Position numbers and translations under genes: made by a program. A stretch of DNA of 64,000 nt. Origin: Clostridium sp. TW13 (lineage in GTDB: Bacteria > Bacillota > Clostridia > Clostridiales > Clostridiaceae). Each line of letters begins with the position of its first letter. Within the stretch, counting starts at the first letter, position 1. Location of the stretch: contig NZ_BROD01000001.1 in the NCBI RefSeq assembly GCF_024345225.1, positions 1,426,001 through 1,490,000 on the forward strand. The letters run 5' to 3'. Of the stretch, positions 1 to 9,369 are shown one piece after another. The notes beneath the pieces are model-generated. The model was given only the letters and a program-made list of their open reading frames with translations. It was not told where the DNA came from and made no database searches.

Positions 1-372
1 TCTTAATAACATTGAAATTAGGTTTATACCAACACTCATATTTGCTGAACGGAATATAGGAAGTTCTTTTGATTTATTTTCAATTAGTTGTAGCTGATCT
101 TCTGTATATCCAGTGGAACAAAGAACTATTGGCTTTTGTTTTTTTAGGGAAAAAGTCAATAAATTTTCTAATGCATCTGCCCTTGAAAAGTCTAGAAGTA
201 CATCATACTCAACGTTACATTCATCTAAGCTTTTAAAAACAGGATATCCCATATTGTCAGAACCAAATTTATCTATTCCAGCTACAATTGATAAGTTGTC
301 ATATTTTTTTGAAAGCTCAGAAATAACTCTTCCCATCTTTCCACAACAACCGTGTAATAATATTTTTGTCAT
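1..372 (-). CDS. dapB: 4-hydroxy-tetrahydrodipicolinate reductase, N-terminal part (cut by window edge)
   Basis: This enzyme reduces hydroxy-tetrahydrodipicolinate with NAD(P)H in the diaminopimelate/lysine pathway, which also feeds peptidoglycan and spore dipicolinate. Only the first 124 codons are present. The frame starts with a Rossmann nucleotide-binding loop (HGCCGKMGR, about residues 7-15) and ends at the window edge just after the conserved SANMSVGIN segment. The ATG at 372 has a good AAAGGAG site just upstream. It lies 18 bp downstream of dapA on the same strand, so the two are cotranscribed. The assignment is firm from the N-terminal motifs and the dapA neighbour. Confidence 0.93.
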   Translation of the reverse strand, partial: MTKILLHGCCGKMGRVISELSKKYDNLSIVAGIDKFGSDNMGYPVFKSLDECNVEYDVLLDFSRADALENLLTFSLKKQKPIVLCSTGYTEDQLQLIENKSKELPIFRSANMSVGINLISMLLR

Positions 373-390
373 TATATGCAACTCCTTTAA

Positions 391-1269
391 TTAAAGTAAA
401 TTATATTTCTTTAATGTATTCTCTAACACAGTTAAATTCTTTTCTTCCATTTCACATAAAGGAAGTCTTAAGTCTCCAACTTTGAACCCTGCTAAATTAA
501 GAGCAGTTTTTATAGGAATAGGATTATTTTCTATAAATAGAGTATTGGCTAGTTCTAGATATTTTAGCTGTAAATCTAAAGATTCTTTTACATTACCTTT
601 AAAGAAAGCTTCACATATATTGTGAGTTTCTTCAGGAATTATATTAGCTAGAACAGAGATAACACCAACTCCACCTAAAGAAAGGATAGGTAAAATTTGA
701 TCATCATTTCCAGAATAAATATCTAAGTTATCTTGACAAAGGGCTTTTATCTTAGCAATTTGAGATATATCTCCGCTAGCTTCTTTTACTGCAACAATAT
801 TTTTTAGCTTTGAAAGTTCTAATAATGTTTGAGGAAGAATATTCATTCCTGTTCTTGATGGAACATTATAAAGTATTATAGGTATATTAACTGCATCATT
901 TATAGCAGTAAAGTGTTGTATTAATCCTTTTTGAGTAGTTCTATTGTAATAAGGAGTTATTACAAGCAGACCATCTACTCCAATGCTTTCAGCCCACTTA
1001 GACATAGATATTGAACTAGCTGTATTATTTGAGCCAGTTCCAGCAATTACGGGAATTCTTTTGTTTATTTTTTTAACAGTAAATTCTATGGTTTCTTTAC
1101 GTTCAGCTTCGGACATAGTTGAAGCTTCACCAGTAGTACCACAGATTATTATAGCGTCAGTTTTATTATTAACATGGAATTCAAGCAATTCTCCAAGTTT
1201 ATCAAAATCAACTTTATCTTTTATAAAAGGAGTAATTAAAGCTACTCCTGAGCCTTTAAATAAAGACAT
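391..1269 (-). CDS. dapA: 4-hydroxy-tetrahydrodipicolinate synthase
   Basis: DapA condenses pyruvate with aspartate semialdehyde, the first committed step to diaminopimelate and lysine; it is a cytosolic TIM-barrel Schiff-base aldolase. At 292 aa it is full length for the family. The Schiff-base lysine is K162 in VAVKEASGD, the catalytic tyrosine is Y134 in [10 protein letters not shown], and the CGTTGE motif (T45, T46) completes the triad. A strong AGGAGGT site precedes the ATG. It is the first gene of a dapA-dapB unit. The region upstream shows no lysine riboswitch fold that I could recognise. Confidence 0.96.
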   Translation of the reverse strand: MSLFKGSGVALITPFIKDKVDFDKLGELLEFHVNNKTDAIIICGTTGEASTMSEAERKETIEFTVKKINKRIPVIAGTGSNNTASSISMSKWAESIGVDGLLVITPYYNRTTQKGLIQHFTAINDAVNIPIILYNVPSRTGMNILPQTLLELSKLKNIVAVKEASGDISQIAKIKALCQDNLDIYSGNDDQILPILSLGGVGVISVLANIIPEETHNICEAFFKGNVKESLDLQLKYLELANTLFIENNPIPIKTALNLAGFKVGDLRLPLCEMEEKNLTVLENTLKKYNLL

Positions 1270-1300
1270 ATAATACCTCCTACATTTTTATATTCACTTC

Positions 1301-1329
1301 ATTATAGTATATTTTACTCTTCTTTAAAA
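1301..1329 (-). promoter_or_regulatory. possible SigA promoter for dapA-dapB
   Basis: On the minus strand a perfect TATAAT (1301-1306) lies about 30 bp upstream of the dapA start. The -35 at 17 bp spacing is poor (TTTTAA, 1324-1329). Only the -10 element is convincing. Confidence 0.4.
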
Positions 1330-1419
1330 TGATATGTTAACAAATTAATTTGTATATTATATAAAATTTCGTTAAAAATAAAAAATATAATATAATTTTT
1401 GAAACAAAGGAGAATTATT

Positions 1420-1680
1420 ATGAGCAAAACACCATTAAAAAAAGTTATAAAATCTAAATTGAAGGCTCATAAGGAACTAACCAAAGAAGAGCTTATTAGA
1501 GAGAACATAAAATATGAGATAGCAGAGGAGTTAGGGTTAAAGGATAAGGTTGATGAGCTTGGATGGGGTGGTTTAAGTGCGGAAGAGACAGGCAGAATAG
1601 GGGGGATAATGACAAAAAGAAAAAAAGATTTAAAGTTACCATCTAATAGAGAAATTCTTGAAATTTCTAAAGAACATTGA
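1420..1680 (+). CDS. small acid-soluble spore protein, alpha/beta-type family
   Basis: SASPs coat and protect DNA in the dormant spore and are cleaved by the germination protease GPR. This 86-aa protein carries the family hallmarks: a KYEIAEELGL segment (31-40) matching the GPR cleavage region, and ELGWGGLSAEETGRIGG (46-62), a variant of the DNA-contacting second helix with the Gly-Gly pair, followed by TKRKK. The N-terminus is long and lysine-rich, as in the divergent clostridial subgroup. The ATG at 1420 has an AAAGGAGA site 6 bp upstream; a TTG at 1399 is also in frame but has no such site. I did not find a clear SigG promoter in front of it. Confidence 0.85.
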   Translation: MSKTPLKKVIKSKLKAHKELTKEELIRENIKYEIAEELGLKDKVDELGWGGLSAEETGRIGGIMTKRKKDLKLPSNREILEISKEH

Positions 1681-1738
1681 CTTTATTGTAACAATTAATT
1701 AATATAGTTAGAGAAGATTTTTCATGGGGGATTTTGTC

Positions 1739-2488
1739 ATGAACACAAGTTACAAAGATTTTGCCAGCATATATGATGAATTAATATATGAGGATATAGA
1801 TTACAAGAAGATAAAAGAATTTACTCTAGAACTCTGTGAGGAGTATAATGTGAATAAAGAAAATTATTTGGATTTAGCCTGTGGAACTGGTAATGTTGCC
1901 ATAGAAATAGCAGATAGCTTTACCAATAGATTTCTTGTGGATTTATCACAAGATATGCTTCAAGAAGCAGCAGAAAAATTTAGGGGGCAGAGGTTAAAGG
2001 CTAATATAGTTTGTCAAGACATGACTGAATTATCTTTAAATAAAGAGTTTGATCTTATAACCTGTGTATTAGATTCTACTAACTATATACTAGAAGATGA
2101 AGAGATAAAAAGTTATCTTAAATCAGTAAAAAATCATCTTCGAGAGGATGGAATATTTTTATTTGATATTAATTCGTATTATAAATTGAGTGAAATTTTA
2201 GGAAACAATATATATACTTATAATAGTGAAGATGTATTCTATAGTTGGGAAAACATCTTTGAAGACGAAATTGTGGAGATGAATCTTACCTTCTTTGTAA
2301 GGGATGGAGATGCCTATAGGAGGTTTGAGGAGGTTCATGAAGAAAGAGCATATAGGGAAGATTTTATAGATCAATGTCTTCAAGAAACTGGCTTAGAAGT
2401 GCTAGGCAAGTATGAAGGTTACAGTAGAAATGCTGTGAAACAAGATTCAGAGAGAATTCTTTGGGTTGTAAGAAAGAAAAAGGAGTAG
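1739..2488 (+). CDS. class I SAM-dependent methyltransferase
   Basis: A 249-aa cytosolic methyltransferase of unknown substrate. The SAM-binding motif I is clear (LDLACGTGN, 44-52), followed by the acidic loop of motif II and an aromatic C-terminal half typical of the small YqeM/UbiE-like group. The ATG at 1739 lies 8 bp after a GGGGG ribosome-binding sequence; the in-frame ATG at 1724 has none. Its 3' end contains the ribosome-binding site of hslO, so the two are probably co-translated. Nothing around it reveals the substrate. Confidence 0.85.
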   Translation: MNTSYKDFASIYDELIYEDIDYKKIKEFTLELCEEYNVNKENYLDLACGTGNVAIEIADSFTNRFLVDLSQDMLQEAAEKFRGQRLKANIVCQDMTELSLNKEFDLITCVLDSTNYILEDEEIKSYLKSVKNHLREDGIFLFDINSYYKLSEILGNNIYTYNSEDVFYSWENIFEDEIVEMNLTFFVRDGDAYRRFEEVHEERAYREDFIDQCLQETGLEVLGKYEGYSRNAVKQDSERILWVVRKKKE

Positions 2489-2493
2489 ATATT

Positions 2494-3375
2494 ATGGATA
2501 AAATAATTAGAGCAACTGCCAAAGATGGTATGGTTAGAATAATTGCAGGAATAACAACAGATATAGTAAACGAAGGAGCAAGAATACATGGATGTACACC
2601 TACAGCTTCTGCAGCATTGGGAAGAATGCTAACAGCAGGTGCTTTGATGGGAAGTATGTTAAAGTCAGAACAGGAAGCTTTAACATTAAAAATAAATGGT
2701 GGAGGACCTGCTAATGGAATTACTGTAACAGCAAAATCTGATGCAGTAGTAAAAGGATATATAGGAAATCCTACAGTACATTTTCCTTTAAATGTAGCTA
2801 ATGGTAAACTAAATGTAGGTGAAGCTGTTGGAAAGGATGGAAATTTACTTGTAATAAAGGATTTGGGTCTTAAAGAACCTTATGTTGGACAAGTACCAAT
2901 ATATACAGGAGAAATAGCTGAGGACTTTGCATATTATTTTACAGTATCAGAACAAACTCCATCAGCAGTATCTTTAGGAGTTTTAGTTGATAAGGATTTA
3001 AGTATAAAGGCAGCTGGTGGTTTTATTATTCAAATGATGCCAGGAGCTGATGATTTGCTTACAGATCTAATAACATACAGATTAGAAGAAATACCATCAA
3101 TCACTACTTTAATTGGTGAAAAAGATAGTATTGAAGAAATAATTGAATATATCTTTGAAGGAATGGATTTAAAAATTAATGAATCTATAGAGCCTCAATA
3201 TAGATGTGATTGTACTAGAGAGAGAGTTGAAAGAGCATTAATTAGTATAGGTCAAAAAGATTTACAAGAAATTTATGAGGATGGAAAAACCGAAGAAGTA
3301 ACTTGTGATTTTTGCGACAAGAAATACGTGTTTAGCCATGAAGATTTAGGACAGTTGTTAGAACAAGCTAAATAA
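2494..3375 (+). CDS. hslO: redox-regulated chaperone Hsp33
   Basis: Hsp33 is a cytosolic holdase activated when oxidation releases zinc from its C-terminal cysteine cluster. The 293-aa length is standard. The four zinc ligands are visible: C238 and C240 in RCDC, and C271 and C274 in CDFC. The N-terminal two thirds match the Hsp33 core ([12 protein letters not shown] at the start). The ATG at 2494 is 6 bp after AGGAG; the in-frame TTG at 2461 lies inside the preceding gene and is rejected. The gene follows the methyltransferase with 5 bp between and is closed by a hairpin terminator at 3414. Confidence 0.96.
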   Translation: MDKIIRATAKDGMVRIIAGITTDIVNEGARIHGCTPTASAALGRMLTAGALMGSMLKSEQEALTLKINGGGPANGITVTAKSDAVVKGYIGNPTVHFPLNVANGKLNVGEAVGKDGNLLVIKDLGLKEPYVGQVPIYTGEIAEDFAYYFTVSEQTPSAVSLGVLVDKDLSIKAAGGFIIQMMPGADDLLTDLITYRLEEIPSITTLIGEKDSIEEIIEYIFEGMDLKINESIEPQYRCDCTRERVERALISIGQKDLQEIYEDGKTEEVTCDFCDKKYVFSHEDLGQLLEQAK

Positions 3376-3413
3376 ATATCTGGGTGAAGCCCATAATTAT
3401 ATAAAGGTTATTT

Positions 3414-3467
3414 AAAAGTAGCTTATACTGTAACTTGTAAGAAGGTTAGCAGTATAGGCTACTTTTA
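3414..3467 (+). terminator. intrinsic terminator after hslO
   Basis: A long inverted repeat (AAAAGTAGC...TATACTG with CAGTATA...GCTACTTTT) forms a stem of about 16 bp with a short internal mismatch. It is followed by ATTTG, so the U-tract is weak. Confidence 0.75.
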
Positions 3468-3615
3468 TTTGCTATTATAACCTCCACGGCGTTTTATATC
3501 GTAGAAATTTGGGTGTGGTAGGGGAATAGATTATGTTAAAAGGGGTCTACAAATGACAAGAAAATGCATCAGATATTACTAGCACATGTGTTAACAATCT
3601 CAACTAAATACATTA

Positions 3616-3644
3616 TTGACATGAGATAATACTCGTGTTAATAT
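3616..3644 (+). promoter_or_regulatory. SigA promoter of the amino-acid ABC transporter operon
   Basis: TTGACA (3616-3621), 17-bp spacer, TATAAT-like TAATAT (3639-3644). The predicted start near 3651 leaves a leader of only about 37 nt, too short for a riboswitch. Confidence 0.8.
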
Positions 3645-3687
3645 AAATCATACTAATCTGATAGGAATACTAAGGAGGAAGCTAATT

Positions 3688-4491
3688 ATGAAAAAAATAT
3701 CAATGCTAATTGGCAGTTTATTAATTACAACTGTAGCTTTGGTTGGCTGCGCATCAAATAACCAAAAAGGAACTAGTGAACAAAATAAATCTTCGCTAGT
3801 TAAAATACAAAGTGAAGGAAAAATACGTATAGGTACAGAAGGTACATATGCTCCATTTACATTCCATGATGCTTCTGGTAAGTTAACTGGATTTGATGTT
3901 GAGATTGCTGAGGAAGTATCAAAGCGTCTTGGAGTAAAAGCAGAATTTGTAGAAACAAAATGGGATGGAATGATAGCAGGGCTAGATGCTAAGAGATTTG
4001 ATATGGTAGCTAATGAAGTTACTATAAATGCTGAAAGAAAAGAAAAATATGATTTTTCAGATTCTTATATAGCATCAAAACCTGTACTTATTGTTAACAG
4101 TGATAATAATACAATCAAAAAATTCTCTGATTTGAATGGTAAAAAATCCGCTCAATCATTAACTAGTAACCTGGGTAAAATTGCAAAAGCTAATGGAGCT
4201 ACGCTTGAGCCAGTAGATGGATTTAATCAAGGAATTGATTTATTAACATCAAAGAGAGTAGATGCTGTAATTAATGACAGTTTATCATTCCTTGATTTAA
4301 AAAAGCAAAAACCTGATTTAGGTATAAAAGTTGTAGATAAATCTAAGGATGGTGACTTAAACGCATTTTTATTTAATAAAGGAAATAAAGAGTTAATAGA
4401 TGCAGTTAATAAGGAATTGGGTAATATGAAAAAAGACGGGACTTACTTAAAAATATCAGAGAAATGGTTTGGTACTGATGTATCAAAATAA
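3688..4491 (+). CDS. tcyA: amino-acid (cystine-type) ABC transporter substrate-binding lipoprotein
   Basis: A 267-aa extracellular solute-binding lipoprotein. The signal peptide ends in the lipobox LVGC with C21 as the lipidated residue. The mature part is a family 3 periplasmic-type binding domain. Its segments EGTYAPFTFHDASGKLTGFD, FVETKWDGMIAGLDAKRFD and YDFSDSY resemble the cystine-binding FliY/TcyA group more than the glutamine or arginine groups. It opens a three-gene operon with permease and ATPase. The ligand is inferred from resemblance only, so another polar amino acid remains possible. Confidence 0.8.
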   Translation: MKKISMLIGSLLITTVALVGCASNNQKGTSEQNKSSLVKIQSEGKIRIGTEGTYAPFTFHDASGKLTGFDVEIAEEVSKRLGVKAEFVETKWDGMIAGLDAKRFDMVANEVTINAERKEKYDFSDSYIASKPVLIVNSDNNTIKKFSDLNGKKSAQSLTSNLGKIAKANGATLEPVDGFNQGIDLLTSKRVDAVINDSLSFLDLKKQKPDLGIKVVDKSKDGDLNAFLFNKGNKELIDAVNKELGNMKKDGTYLKISEKWFGTDVSK

Positions 4492-4503
4492 TATGGTGAT
4501 GAT

Positions 4504-5187
4504 ATGAATTTTGATACTCAAACAGAAAGAATAATACAAATAATTTTGAAATCTTTTCTACCTTTATTAGAGGCAGGATTAAAATTTACTATTCCAGTAG
4601 CATTAATTTCTTTTGGACTTGGTATAATTGTTGCGCTAGCTACTGCCTTAGCTCGTATATCAAAATTTAAGGTGTTAAGATTTATATCTGGATTTTATGT
4701 TTGGATAGTGAGAGGCACACCGTTGTTAGTTCAACTATTTATAATATTTTATGGGTTACCAAGAGCTGGAATAACATTAGAACCTATAACTGCTGCTATA
4801 ATAGGGTTTACTTTAAATGTTGGAGCGTATACATCTGAAGTTATTAGGGCTGCAATTTTATCTATACCTAAGGGACAATGGGAGGCGGCATTTTCTGTTG
4901 GGATGAACAGTAGACAGGCACTAACCCGTATAATATTACCACAGGCAGCTAGAGTTTCTGTGCCACCATTATTTAACTCATTCATAAGTCTTATAAAAGA
5001 TACTTCATTGGCTTCAACGATAACTTTAACTGAAATGTTCCAAATAGCTCAAAGAATTACAGCTACAACGTACGAACCGTTAGTATTGTACTGTGAAGCT
5101 GCAGTGATATATCTACTATTCTGTAGTATGTTATCTTTTATTCAACATAGGATAGAAAATAGACTAGAACGTTATGTGGCTAAGTAA
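4504..5187 (+). CDS. tcyB: amino-acid ABC transporter permease
   Basis: A 227-aa polytopic membrane permease of the HisMQ family that pairs with the adjacent binding protein and ATPase. It has five predicted membrane segments and the cytoplasmic EAA loop ([20 protein letters not shown], starting near residue 127) that docks onto the ATPase. The [13 protein letters not shown] segment (67-79) is the typical polar-amino-acid permease signature. It begins 12 bp after the binding-protein stop. Substrate (cystine) is inferred from the neighbour. Confidence 0.85.
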   Translation: MNFDTQTERIIQIILKSFLPLLEAGLKFTIPVALISFGLGIIVALATALARISKFKVLRFISGFYVWIVRGTPLLVQLFIIFYGLPRAGITLEPITAAIIGFTLNVGAYTSEVIRAAILSIPKGQWEAAFSVGMNSRQALTRIILPQAARVSVPPLFNSFISLIKDTSLASTITLTEMFQIAQRITATTYEPLVLYCEAAVIYLLFCSMLSFIQHRIENRLERYVAK

Positions 5188-5200
5188 TGAGGTGAAAGTA

Positions 5201-5941
5201 ATGATTAACATACGAAATTTACACAAAAGTTTTGGTGATAAAGAGATTTTAAAGGGAATAGATTTAAATGTTCCTAAAGGGGAAGCAACATTTATAATAG
5301 GACCGTCTGGTTCAGGGAAAACTACGCTTCTTCGCTGCATGAATTTATTAGAGATTCCTAATGAAGGTACAATAAGTATTGGAAATAATACATTGGAATT
5401 TAAAACGAATAAGAAAAATATCCAAAATGATATTTTGAAATTAAGAAAGAGTACAGGTATGGTATTTCAAGGGTTTCACCTATTTCCACATATGACTGTT
5501 ATTCAAAATATTATGGAAGGACCTGTTACTGTTCTAAAGCAATCAAAAGATGATGCTAGAGCTAAAGCAATTACGCTTTTGCAGAAAGTTGGGCTTTCAG
5601 AAAAAAGTAACAGCTATCCGCACGAACTTTCTGGTGGACAGCAGCAGAGGGTTGCTATTGCCCGTGCAATGGCTATGGAACCATCAGTGTTGCTATTTGA
5701 TGAACCAACTTCTGCACTTGATCCAGAACTTGAGGCAGAGGTTCTTAAGGTTATGAGAGATCTTTCGCATGAAGGAATGACAATGGTTGTAGTTACTCAT
5801 AAGATGAGTTTTGCAAAAGAGGTTGCTAATAATGTAATATTTATGGATGATGGGATTATAGTTGAAAGTGGAACTCCACAAAAATTATTTACCAATACAA
5901 CTAATTCAAGATTAAAACAGTTCTTAAGTTTGGTTGAATAA
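5201..5941 (+). CDS. tcyC: amino-acid ABC transporter ATP-binding protein
   Basis: The 246-aa ATPase that powers the transporter encoded just upstream. Walker A is GPSGSGKT (34-41), the Q-loop glutamine is Q90, the signature is LSGGQ (143-147) and Walker B is VLLFDEPT (163-170). The ATG at 5201 has a GAGGTGA site 5 bp before it; an in-frame ATG at 5174 lies inside the permease gene and is less likely. Last gene of the operon, ended by the terminator at 6075, although 130 bp of untranslated sequence lie between. Confidence 0.92.
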   Translation: MINIRNLHKSFGDKEILKGIDLNVPKGEATFIIGPSGSGKTTLLRCMNLLEIPNEGTISIGNNTLEFKTNKKNIQNDILKLRKSTGMVFQGFHLFPHMTVIQNIMEGPVTVLKQSKDDARAKAITLLQKVGLSEKSNSYPHELSGGQQQRVAIARAMAMEPSVLLFDEPTSALDPELEAEVLKVMRDLSHEGMTMVVVTHKMSFAKEVANNVIFMDDGIIVESGTPQKLFTNTTNSRLKQFLSLVE

Positions 5942-6074
5942 GTAAACAAAGAGTTAATTAATATGGTCTATGATTTAAAAGTATAGGATATTATTAATTA
6001 TTAAGAAGCAAACTATGTTAAGACGAATCAATTTTTAGCATATATGATTTGAATTATAGTACTTAGTTGTAATT

Positions 6075-6123
6075 AAATAGACCGTTTATAGCTAATAATT
6101 AGTTATAAACGGTCTATTTTTTT
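6075..6123 (+). terminator. intrinsic terminator after the ABC transporter operon
   Basis: A 16-bp perfect stem (AAATAGACCGTTTATA, 6075-6090, with its complement at 6104-6119) followed by a run of T. The A-run on the other side makes it potentially bidirectional. Confidence 0.88.
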
Positions 6124-6223
6124 AGAATTAAGACTTTATAAAAAATGAGAAAGTATTTTATGATGTTACTATATGAATTTAGATAATAAATTCATTTATA
6201 CAACAATAGTTTAATGAATTAAA

Positions 6224-6253
6224 TTGAATCAATATTATTAGTTCAGGTATAAT
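6224..6253 (+). promoter_or_regulatory. SigA promoter for the GNAT/ParB-like fusion gene
   Basis: TTGAAT (6224-6229), 18-bp spacer, TATAAT (6248-6253). A transcript starting near 6260 excludes the ATG at 6261 and supports the start at 6291. Confidence 0.7.
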
Positions 6254-6290
6254 AATATATATGGAATGTTTAGGTTTGGGGGAAAGTTTA

Positions 6291-7574
6291 ATGAATATAT
6301 TTAGAGTAACAGAAAAAGAGGAGCAATTTTTAAAATATAAAAAGAGCTATATTCATAGTACAGCTTTTATAGCAAAGCAGGGGGAAGATGTTATAGGCAT
6401 ATTTGAATATAATATAAATGGTATAGTAGCTGAGATAACCAATATTTTATTACCTTGTTCAAAGAACCAATCAATAAGAGTAGTAAAGGGGTTTATTGAA
6501 GAATTAAGTTATTGGAATCCTTATGTTAATTCTGTTGTTTTAAAAAATGAAATTTCAGAAGTAGATTTGAAAACTCTTAAATCTTTTGGTTTTATTGCCG
6601 ATAAAGGATGGATGTATGAAATTGATAATGCAAGTAAATTATTCAAATTAAGTTTATCAGATATTGTACCAGAACAACTTACAGTGGATGAAAAAAAGGT
6701 ACATAAGGCTATCTCTTGGGTGAATTGTCCAAGGGATGTAATGGTGGGATGTGTTGAGATAGATAATAAGATTTTAGTTATTGACGGATATTCTAGGCTA
6801 GTAGTTGCAGTTCAAAAAGGATTCTCTTATGTTTATGGTTATATGGATAAAGGTAATGATAATGATGAGCAAAAAGCTTTTTATAAGACGTGCTTTTCCT
6901 GGTGCCAAGAAGCTGGAGTTAATAGTGTTTATGATTTTAATAATAGAATAGTATCGTCAGAAGAACATAAAAAAATATGGATTGATAGGTGTCAGAGGTA
7001 TTTTAAAGAAAAAGCTAACGAAGGATTAGGAAAAGTGAAGACTTTAGAATCAAAAAGATTAATTTTGAGAGGATGGAAGCTAGAGGATTTAGATGATTTT
7101 TATCAATATGCTAAGAATCCTAAGGTTGGACCTAATGCTGGATGGGCACCTCATGAAAGTAAAGAGACTACTTTGAGTATATTAAATAGTTTTATAGAAA
7201 AACAGCAAGTATGGGCCATACAAGATAAAGAGAGTGGGAGTGTCATAGGTTCTATTGGATTGCATGACGATCACAAAAGAAGTGATACGGGAGCTAAGAT
7301 GCTTGGATATGTTTTATCCGAAGATTATTGGGGAAAAGGTATAATGCCAGAAGCAGTACAAGAAATTTTGAAGTATGCCTTTGAAGAAGCAAATGTCCAA
7401 TTAATTTCCGTCTATCATTATGATTTTAATACTACCTCTAAAAGAGTTATAGAGAAGGTTGGATTTAAGTTTGAGGGAATATTAAGGGCAGCTAGTAAAA
7501 GGTATGATGGGAAAATTTTTGATGATTATTGTTATTCTATGTTAAGACAAGAGTATAGTGAATTAATAAAATAA
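6291..7574 (+). CDS. fusion protein: degenerate GNAT-like, ParB-like and RimJ/RimL-type acetyltransferase domains
   Basis: A 427-aa protein with three recognisable parts. Residues 1-111 look like a reduced GNAT domain (AFIAKQGEDVIGIFEY early, LKSFGFIADKGWMYEI at the end). Residues about 116-245 resemble a ParB/Srx-type nuclease-like domain: LSLSDIVPEQLTVDEKKV, then ILVIDGYSRLVVAVQKG with the DGYSR core at 165-169. Residues 251-423 are a full RimJ/RimL-type GNAT acetyltransferase (SKRLILRGWKLEDLDDFYQY, acetyl-CoA loop around YWGKGIMPEA at 346-355). ATG 6291 follows GGGGGAAAG and lies downstream of its own promoter; ATG 6261 is rejected. Monocistronic. The substrate is unknown; the fusion suggests regulated or targeted acetylation, which is inference. 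Confidence 0.75.
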   Translation: MNIFRVTEKEEQFLKYKKSYIHSTAFIAKQGEDVIGIFEYNINGIVAEITNILLPCSKNQSIRVVKGFIEELSYWNPYVNSVVLKNEISEVDLKTLKSFGFIADKGWMYEIDNASKLFKLSLSDIVPEQLTVDEKKVHKAISWVNCPRDVMVGCVEIDNKILVIDGYSRLVVAVQKGFSYVYGYMDKGNDNDEQKAFYKTCFSWCQEAGVNSVYDFNNRIVSSEEHKKIWIDRCQRYFKEKANEGLGKVKTLESKRLILRGWKLEDLDDFYQYAKNPKVGPNAGWAPHESKETTLSILNSFIEKQQVWAIQDKESGSVIGSIGLHDDHKRSDTGAKMLGYVLSEDYWGKGIMPEAVQEILKYAFEEANVQLISVYHYDFNTTSKRVIEKVGFKFEGILRAASKRYDGKIFDDYCYSMLRQEYSELIK

Positions 7575-7648
7575 GATTTAAATATAAAAAGTATTTTAGA
7601 AAACATTAAAAATTGAATATAGATCGTTGCCTCATAAAGGAAGTATAG

Positions 7649-7683
7649 CCTATAACTTAAGTTGAAAGTTATAGGTTTATTTA
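7649..7683 (+). terminator. intrinsic terminator
   Basis: Perfect 10-bp stem CCTATAACTT / AAGTTATAGG (7649-7658, 7666-7675) with a 7-nt loop, followed by TTTATTTATT. Confidence 0.8.
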
Positions 7684-7747
7684 TTATAATTAATTAAGCT
7701 GAATAGGAATGCGTGAAGACATCAAGTGAATTAAAGGGGGATTACCT

Positions 7748-8533
7748 ATGATAAAGTTAATAGCAACGGATATGGATGGAACATTACTAAATAGTAATCA
7801 TGAAATTAATCCAGAGTTTGATGAAGTTTTTAATAAATTGAAGGAAAAGAATATTCTATTTGCAGTAGCTAGTGGGAGGCAATATTACACTTTGCTAAAA
7901 CAATTTGATAAAGTAAAAAAGGACATGCTATTTATAGCTGAAAATGGAACTTTTGTAGTACATAAGGACAAAGAATTAGTAGTTAATGATATGGATAGGG
8001 AACAAGCATTACATATTATTAGGATAGCAAGAGAAATTTCACAGTGTGAGATAGTCCTTTGTGGAAAAGATTCTGCATATATAGAAAGTCAAAATCAAAG
8101 TTTTGCAGAAGAAGTAAATAGATATTATGTTAGATGTCAGTGCGTAGAAAAATTTGAGGATGTAGATGATAAGATATTGAAAGTTGCTATCTGTGACTTA
8201 AAGGGTACTGAAAATAATAGTCTAAATTATTTTCAGGAATACCAGAAAAGTGTTCAAATAACTGTTTCAGGCAAACTATGGCTTGATATTACAGCTAAGG
8301 GTATAAACAAGGGAATAGCAATTAAAGAGATTCAACAAGCATTGAATGTTAGTTATGATGAGACTATGGTGTTTGGAGATTACTTAAATGATTTAGAAAT
8401 GATGCAAAGCGCTTATTATAGCTATGCTATGGAAAATGCTCATGAGGAGTTAAAAAAAGTATCTAGATTTACAGCCAAAAGTAATGATGAAAATGGAGTT
8501 CTAGATACAATAAAACAAATAGTATTAAGTTAA
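7748..8533 (+). CDS. HAD-superfamily (Cof-type) phosphatase
   Basis: A 261-aa cytosolic hydrolase of the Cof/YidA subgroup, enzymes that dephosphorylate sugar phosphates and other small metabolites. The four HAD motifs are present: nucleophile D8 and acid D10 in DMDGTLL, the motif II region ASGR (41-44), K188 in GINKGIAI, and D211/D215 in FGDYLNDLEMM. The C2 cap lies between about residues 80 and 185. An AAAGGGGG site precedes the ATG. The natural substrate cannot be told from sequence. Confidence 0.9.
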   Translation: MIKLIATDMDGTLLNSNHEINPEFDEVFNKLKEKNILFAVASGRQYYTLLKQFDKVKKDMLFIAENGTFVVHKDKELVVNDMDREQALHIIRIAREISQCEIVLCGKDSAYIESQNQSFAEEVNRYYVRCQCVEKFEDVDDKILKVAICDLKGTENNSLNYFQEYQKSVQITVSGKLWLDITAKGINKGIAIKEIQQALNVSYDETMVFGDYLNDLEMMQSAYYSYAMENAHEELKKVSRFTAKSNDENGVLDTIKQIVLS

Positions 8534-8563
8534 TTCCTATAACAAATTTTCAAAATGCACATA

Positions 8564-9280
8564 TTATATAGAGGAGTCGAAAATAAATAAGCCTCCTCTA
8601 TCAACTAGCTTACCATCATTTAATGAGATTATATTAACATTGTGAGAATCTAAGAATTCTTTGACTTGGTCACCGTATTTATATTGGTTAATGTCACCAA
8701 AAAAAGCCATTGTATCTTTGGAGATTAATCCACATGTACCACCTATAAAACCATAGTCAAAATCTTCTAGTACAATATCTCCAGCAGGTAGCAATAGAAC
8801 ATCATAGGAGCAAGATTTAAGAACGTTATATATTCCTATGTCACTTGTTATGAATGCGGAATTATTTACTATAGCACAAGAGCACTTAGAATATCCTTGT
8901 TTTATGTTAATTAATTTCTTATTTTTACATAAGGTTTTAATTTGCTCATCTGTATATTTTAGATTATGGATTAAAATTGAGCCAGTGCTAATGCAGTTCA
9001 ATGCTATATTTTCAGGATAGGTTTCACCTAAGGATGAAGAGGATAAGGTGAAATTAACTTTTAGAGAAGTTAATTTAGATAAAAAGTTTTCTGGTATATC
9101 TTTGTAGGCGATAAATTGATTACATAAAGGTGAGCTTTGAAATAATTGTATATCAACATGACCGTTAATAGCATTATACAGTTTGTGACAAGGAGGAACT
9201 TTTATTGGTTCGATATTAATTTTTTTTAATGAAGTTAACTCTTTATCAGAAATTCTATAATCTACAAAAGCAAATTTCAT
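8564..9280 (-). CDS. GME-fold (guanidino-group modifying enzyme-like) protein, DUF6873-type
   Basis: A 238-aa protein that I recognise as the clostridial DUF6873 type, thought to share the fold of amidinotransferases and arginine deiminases. Visible features are a conserved N-terminal His-Asp segment (GHVDIQL, 40-46), a Cys pair in SKCSC, and IGGTCGLISKDTMAFFGD near residues 180-200. The family function is not established and I do not assign one. The ATG at 9280 has an AAAGGAG site 7 bp upstream; 30 extra codons upstream lack one and would overlap the promoter region. It converges with the HAD gene with 30 bp between and diverges from ytxC. Confidence 0.7.
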   Translation of the reverse strand: MKFAFVDYRISDKELTSLKKINIEPIKVPPCHKLYNAINGHVDIQLFQSSPLCNQFIAYKDIPENFLSKLTSLKVNFTLSSSSLGETYPENIALNCISTGSILIHNLKYTDEQIKTLCKNKKLINIKQGYSKCSCAIVNNSAFITSDIGIYNVLKSCSYDVLLLPAGDIVLEDFDYGFIGGTCGLISKDTMAFFGDINQYKYGDQVKEFLDSHNVNIISLNDGKLVDRGGLFIFDSSI

Positions 9281-9369
9281 AAAAATACTCCTTTCAAGAT
9301 AAGGCATTTTCAAAAAATAAGTAATTTCATATGCTAGTCTATTTTCGTTAAAATGCATCAATAGGACCA

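Larger units (their letters stand above)
3376..3687. other. 312-bp intergenic region between hslO and the ABC transporter
   Basis: It contains the hslO terminator (3414-3467) and the transporter promoter (3616-3644). The segment between them (about 3470-3610) holds no open frame with a ribosome-binding site. I recognise no riboswitch; in particular there is no S-box or T-box signature. Confidence 0.6.
5942..6290. other. 349-bp intergenic region
   Basis: It holds the strong terminator at 6075-6123 and a SigA-like promoter at 6224-6253 for the next gene. The first 130 bp are AT-rich with no plausible coding frame or structure beyond these. Confidence 0.6.

Noticed and set aside
983-1273. Open frame antisense to dapA
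   Set aside because: It is fully overlapped by a clear dapA gene with intact catalytic residues and has no ribosome-binding site or recognisable product.
1270-1398. Lysine riboswitch upstream of dapA
   Set aside because: The leader between the likely promoter and dapA is only about 30 nt and shows no such fold.
1321-1419. SigG promoter upstream of the SASP gene
   Set aside because: TGTATA occurs at 1351 but no CATNNTA-type -10 lies at the required distance.
3470-3610. Riboswitch upstream of the cystine-type transporter
   Set aside because: This segment lies upstream of the near-consensus promoter, so it would not be in the transcript.
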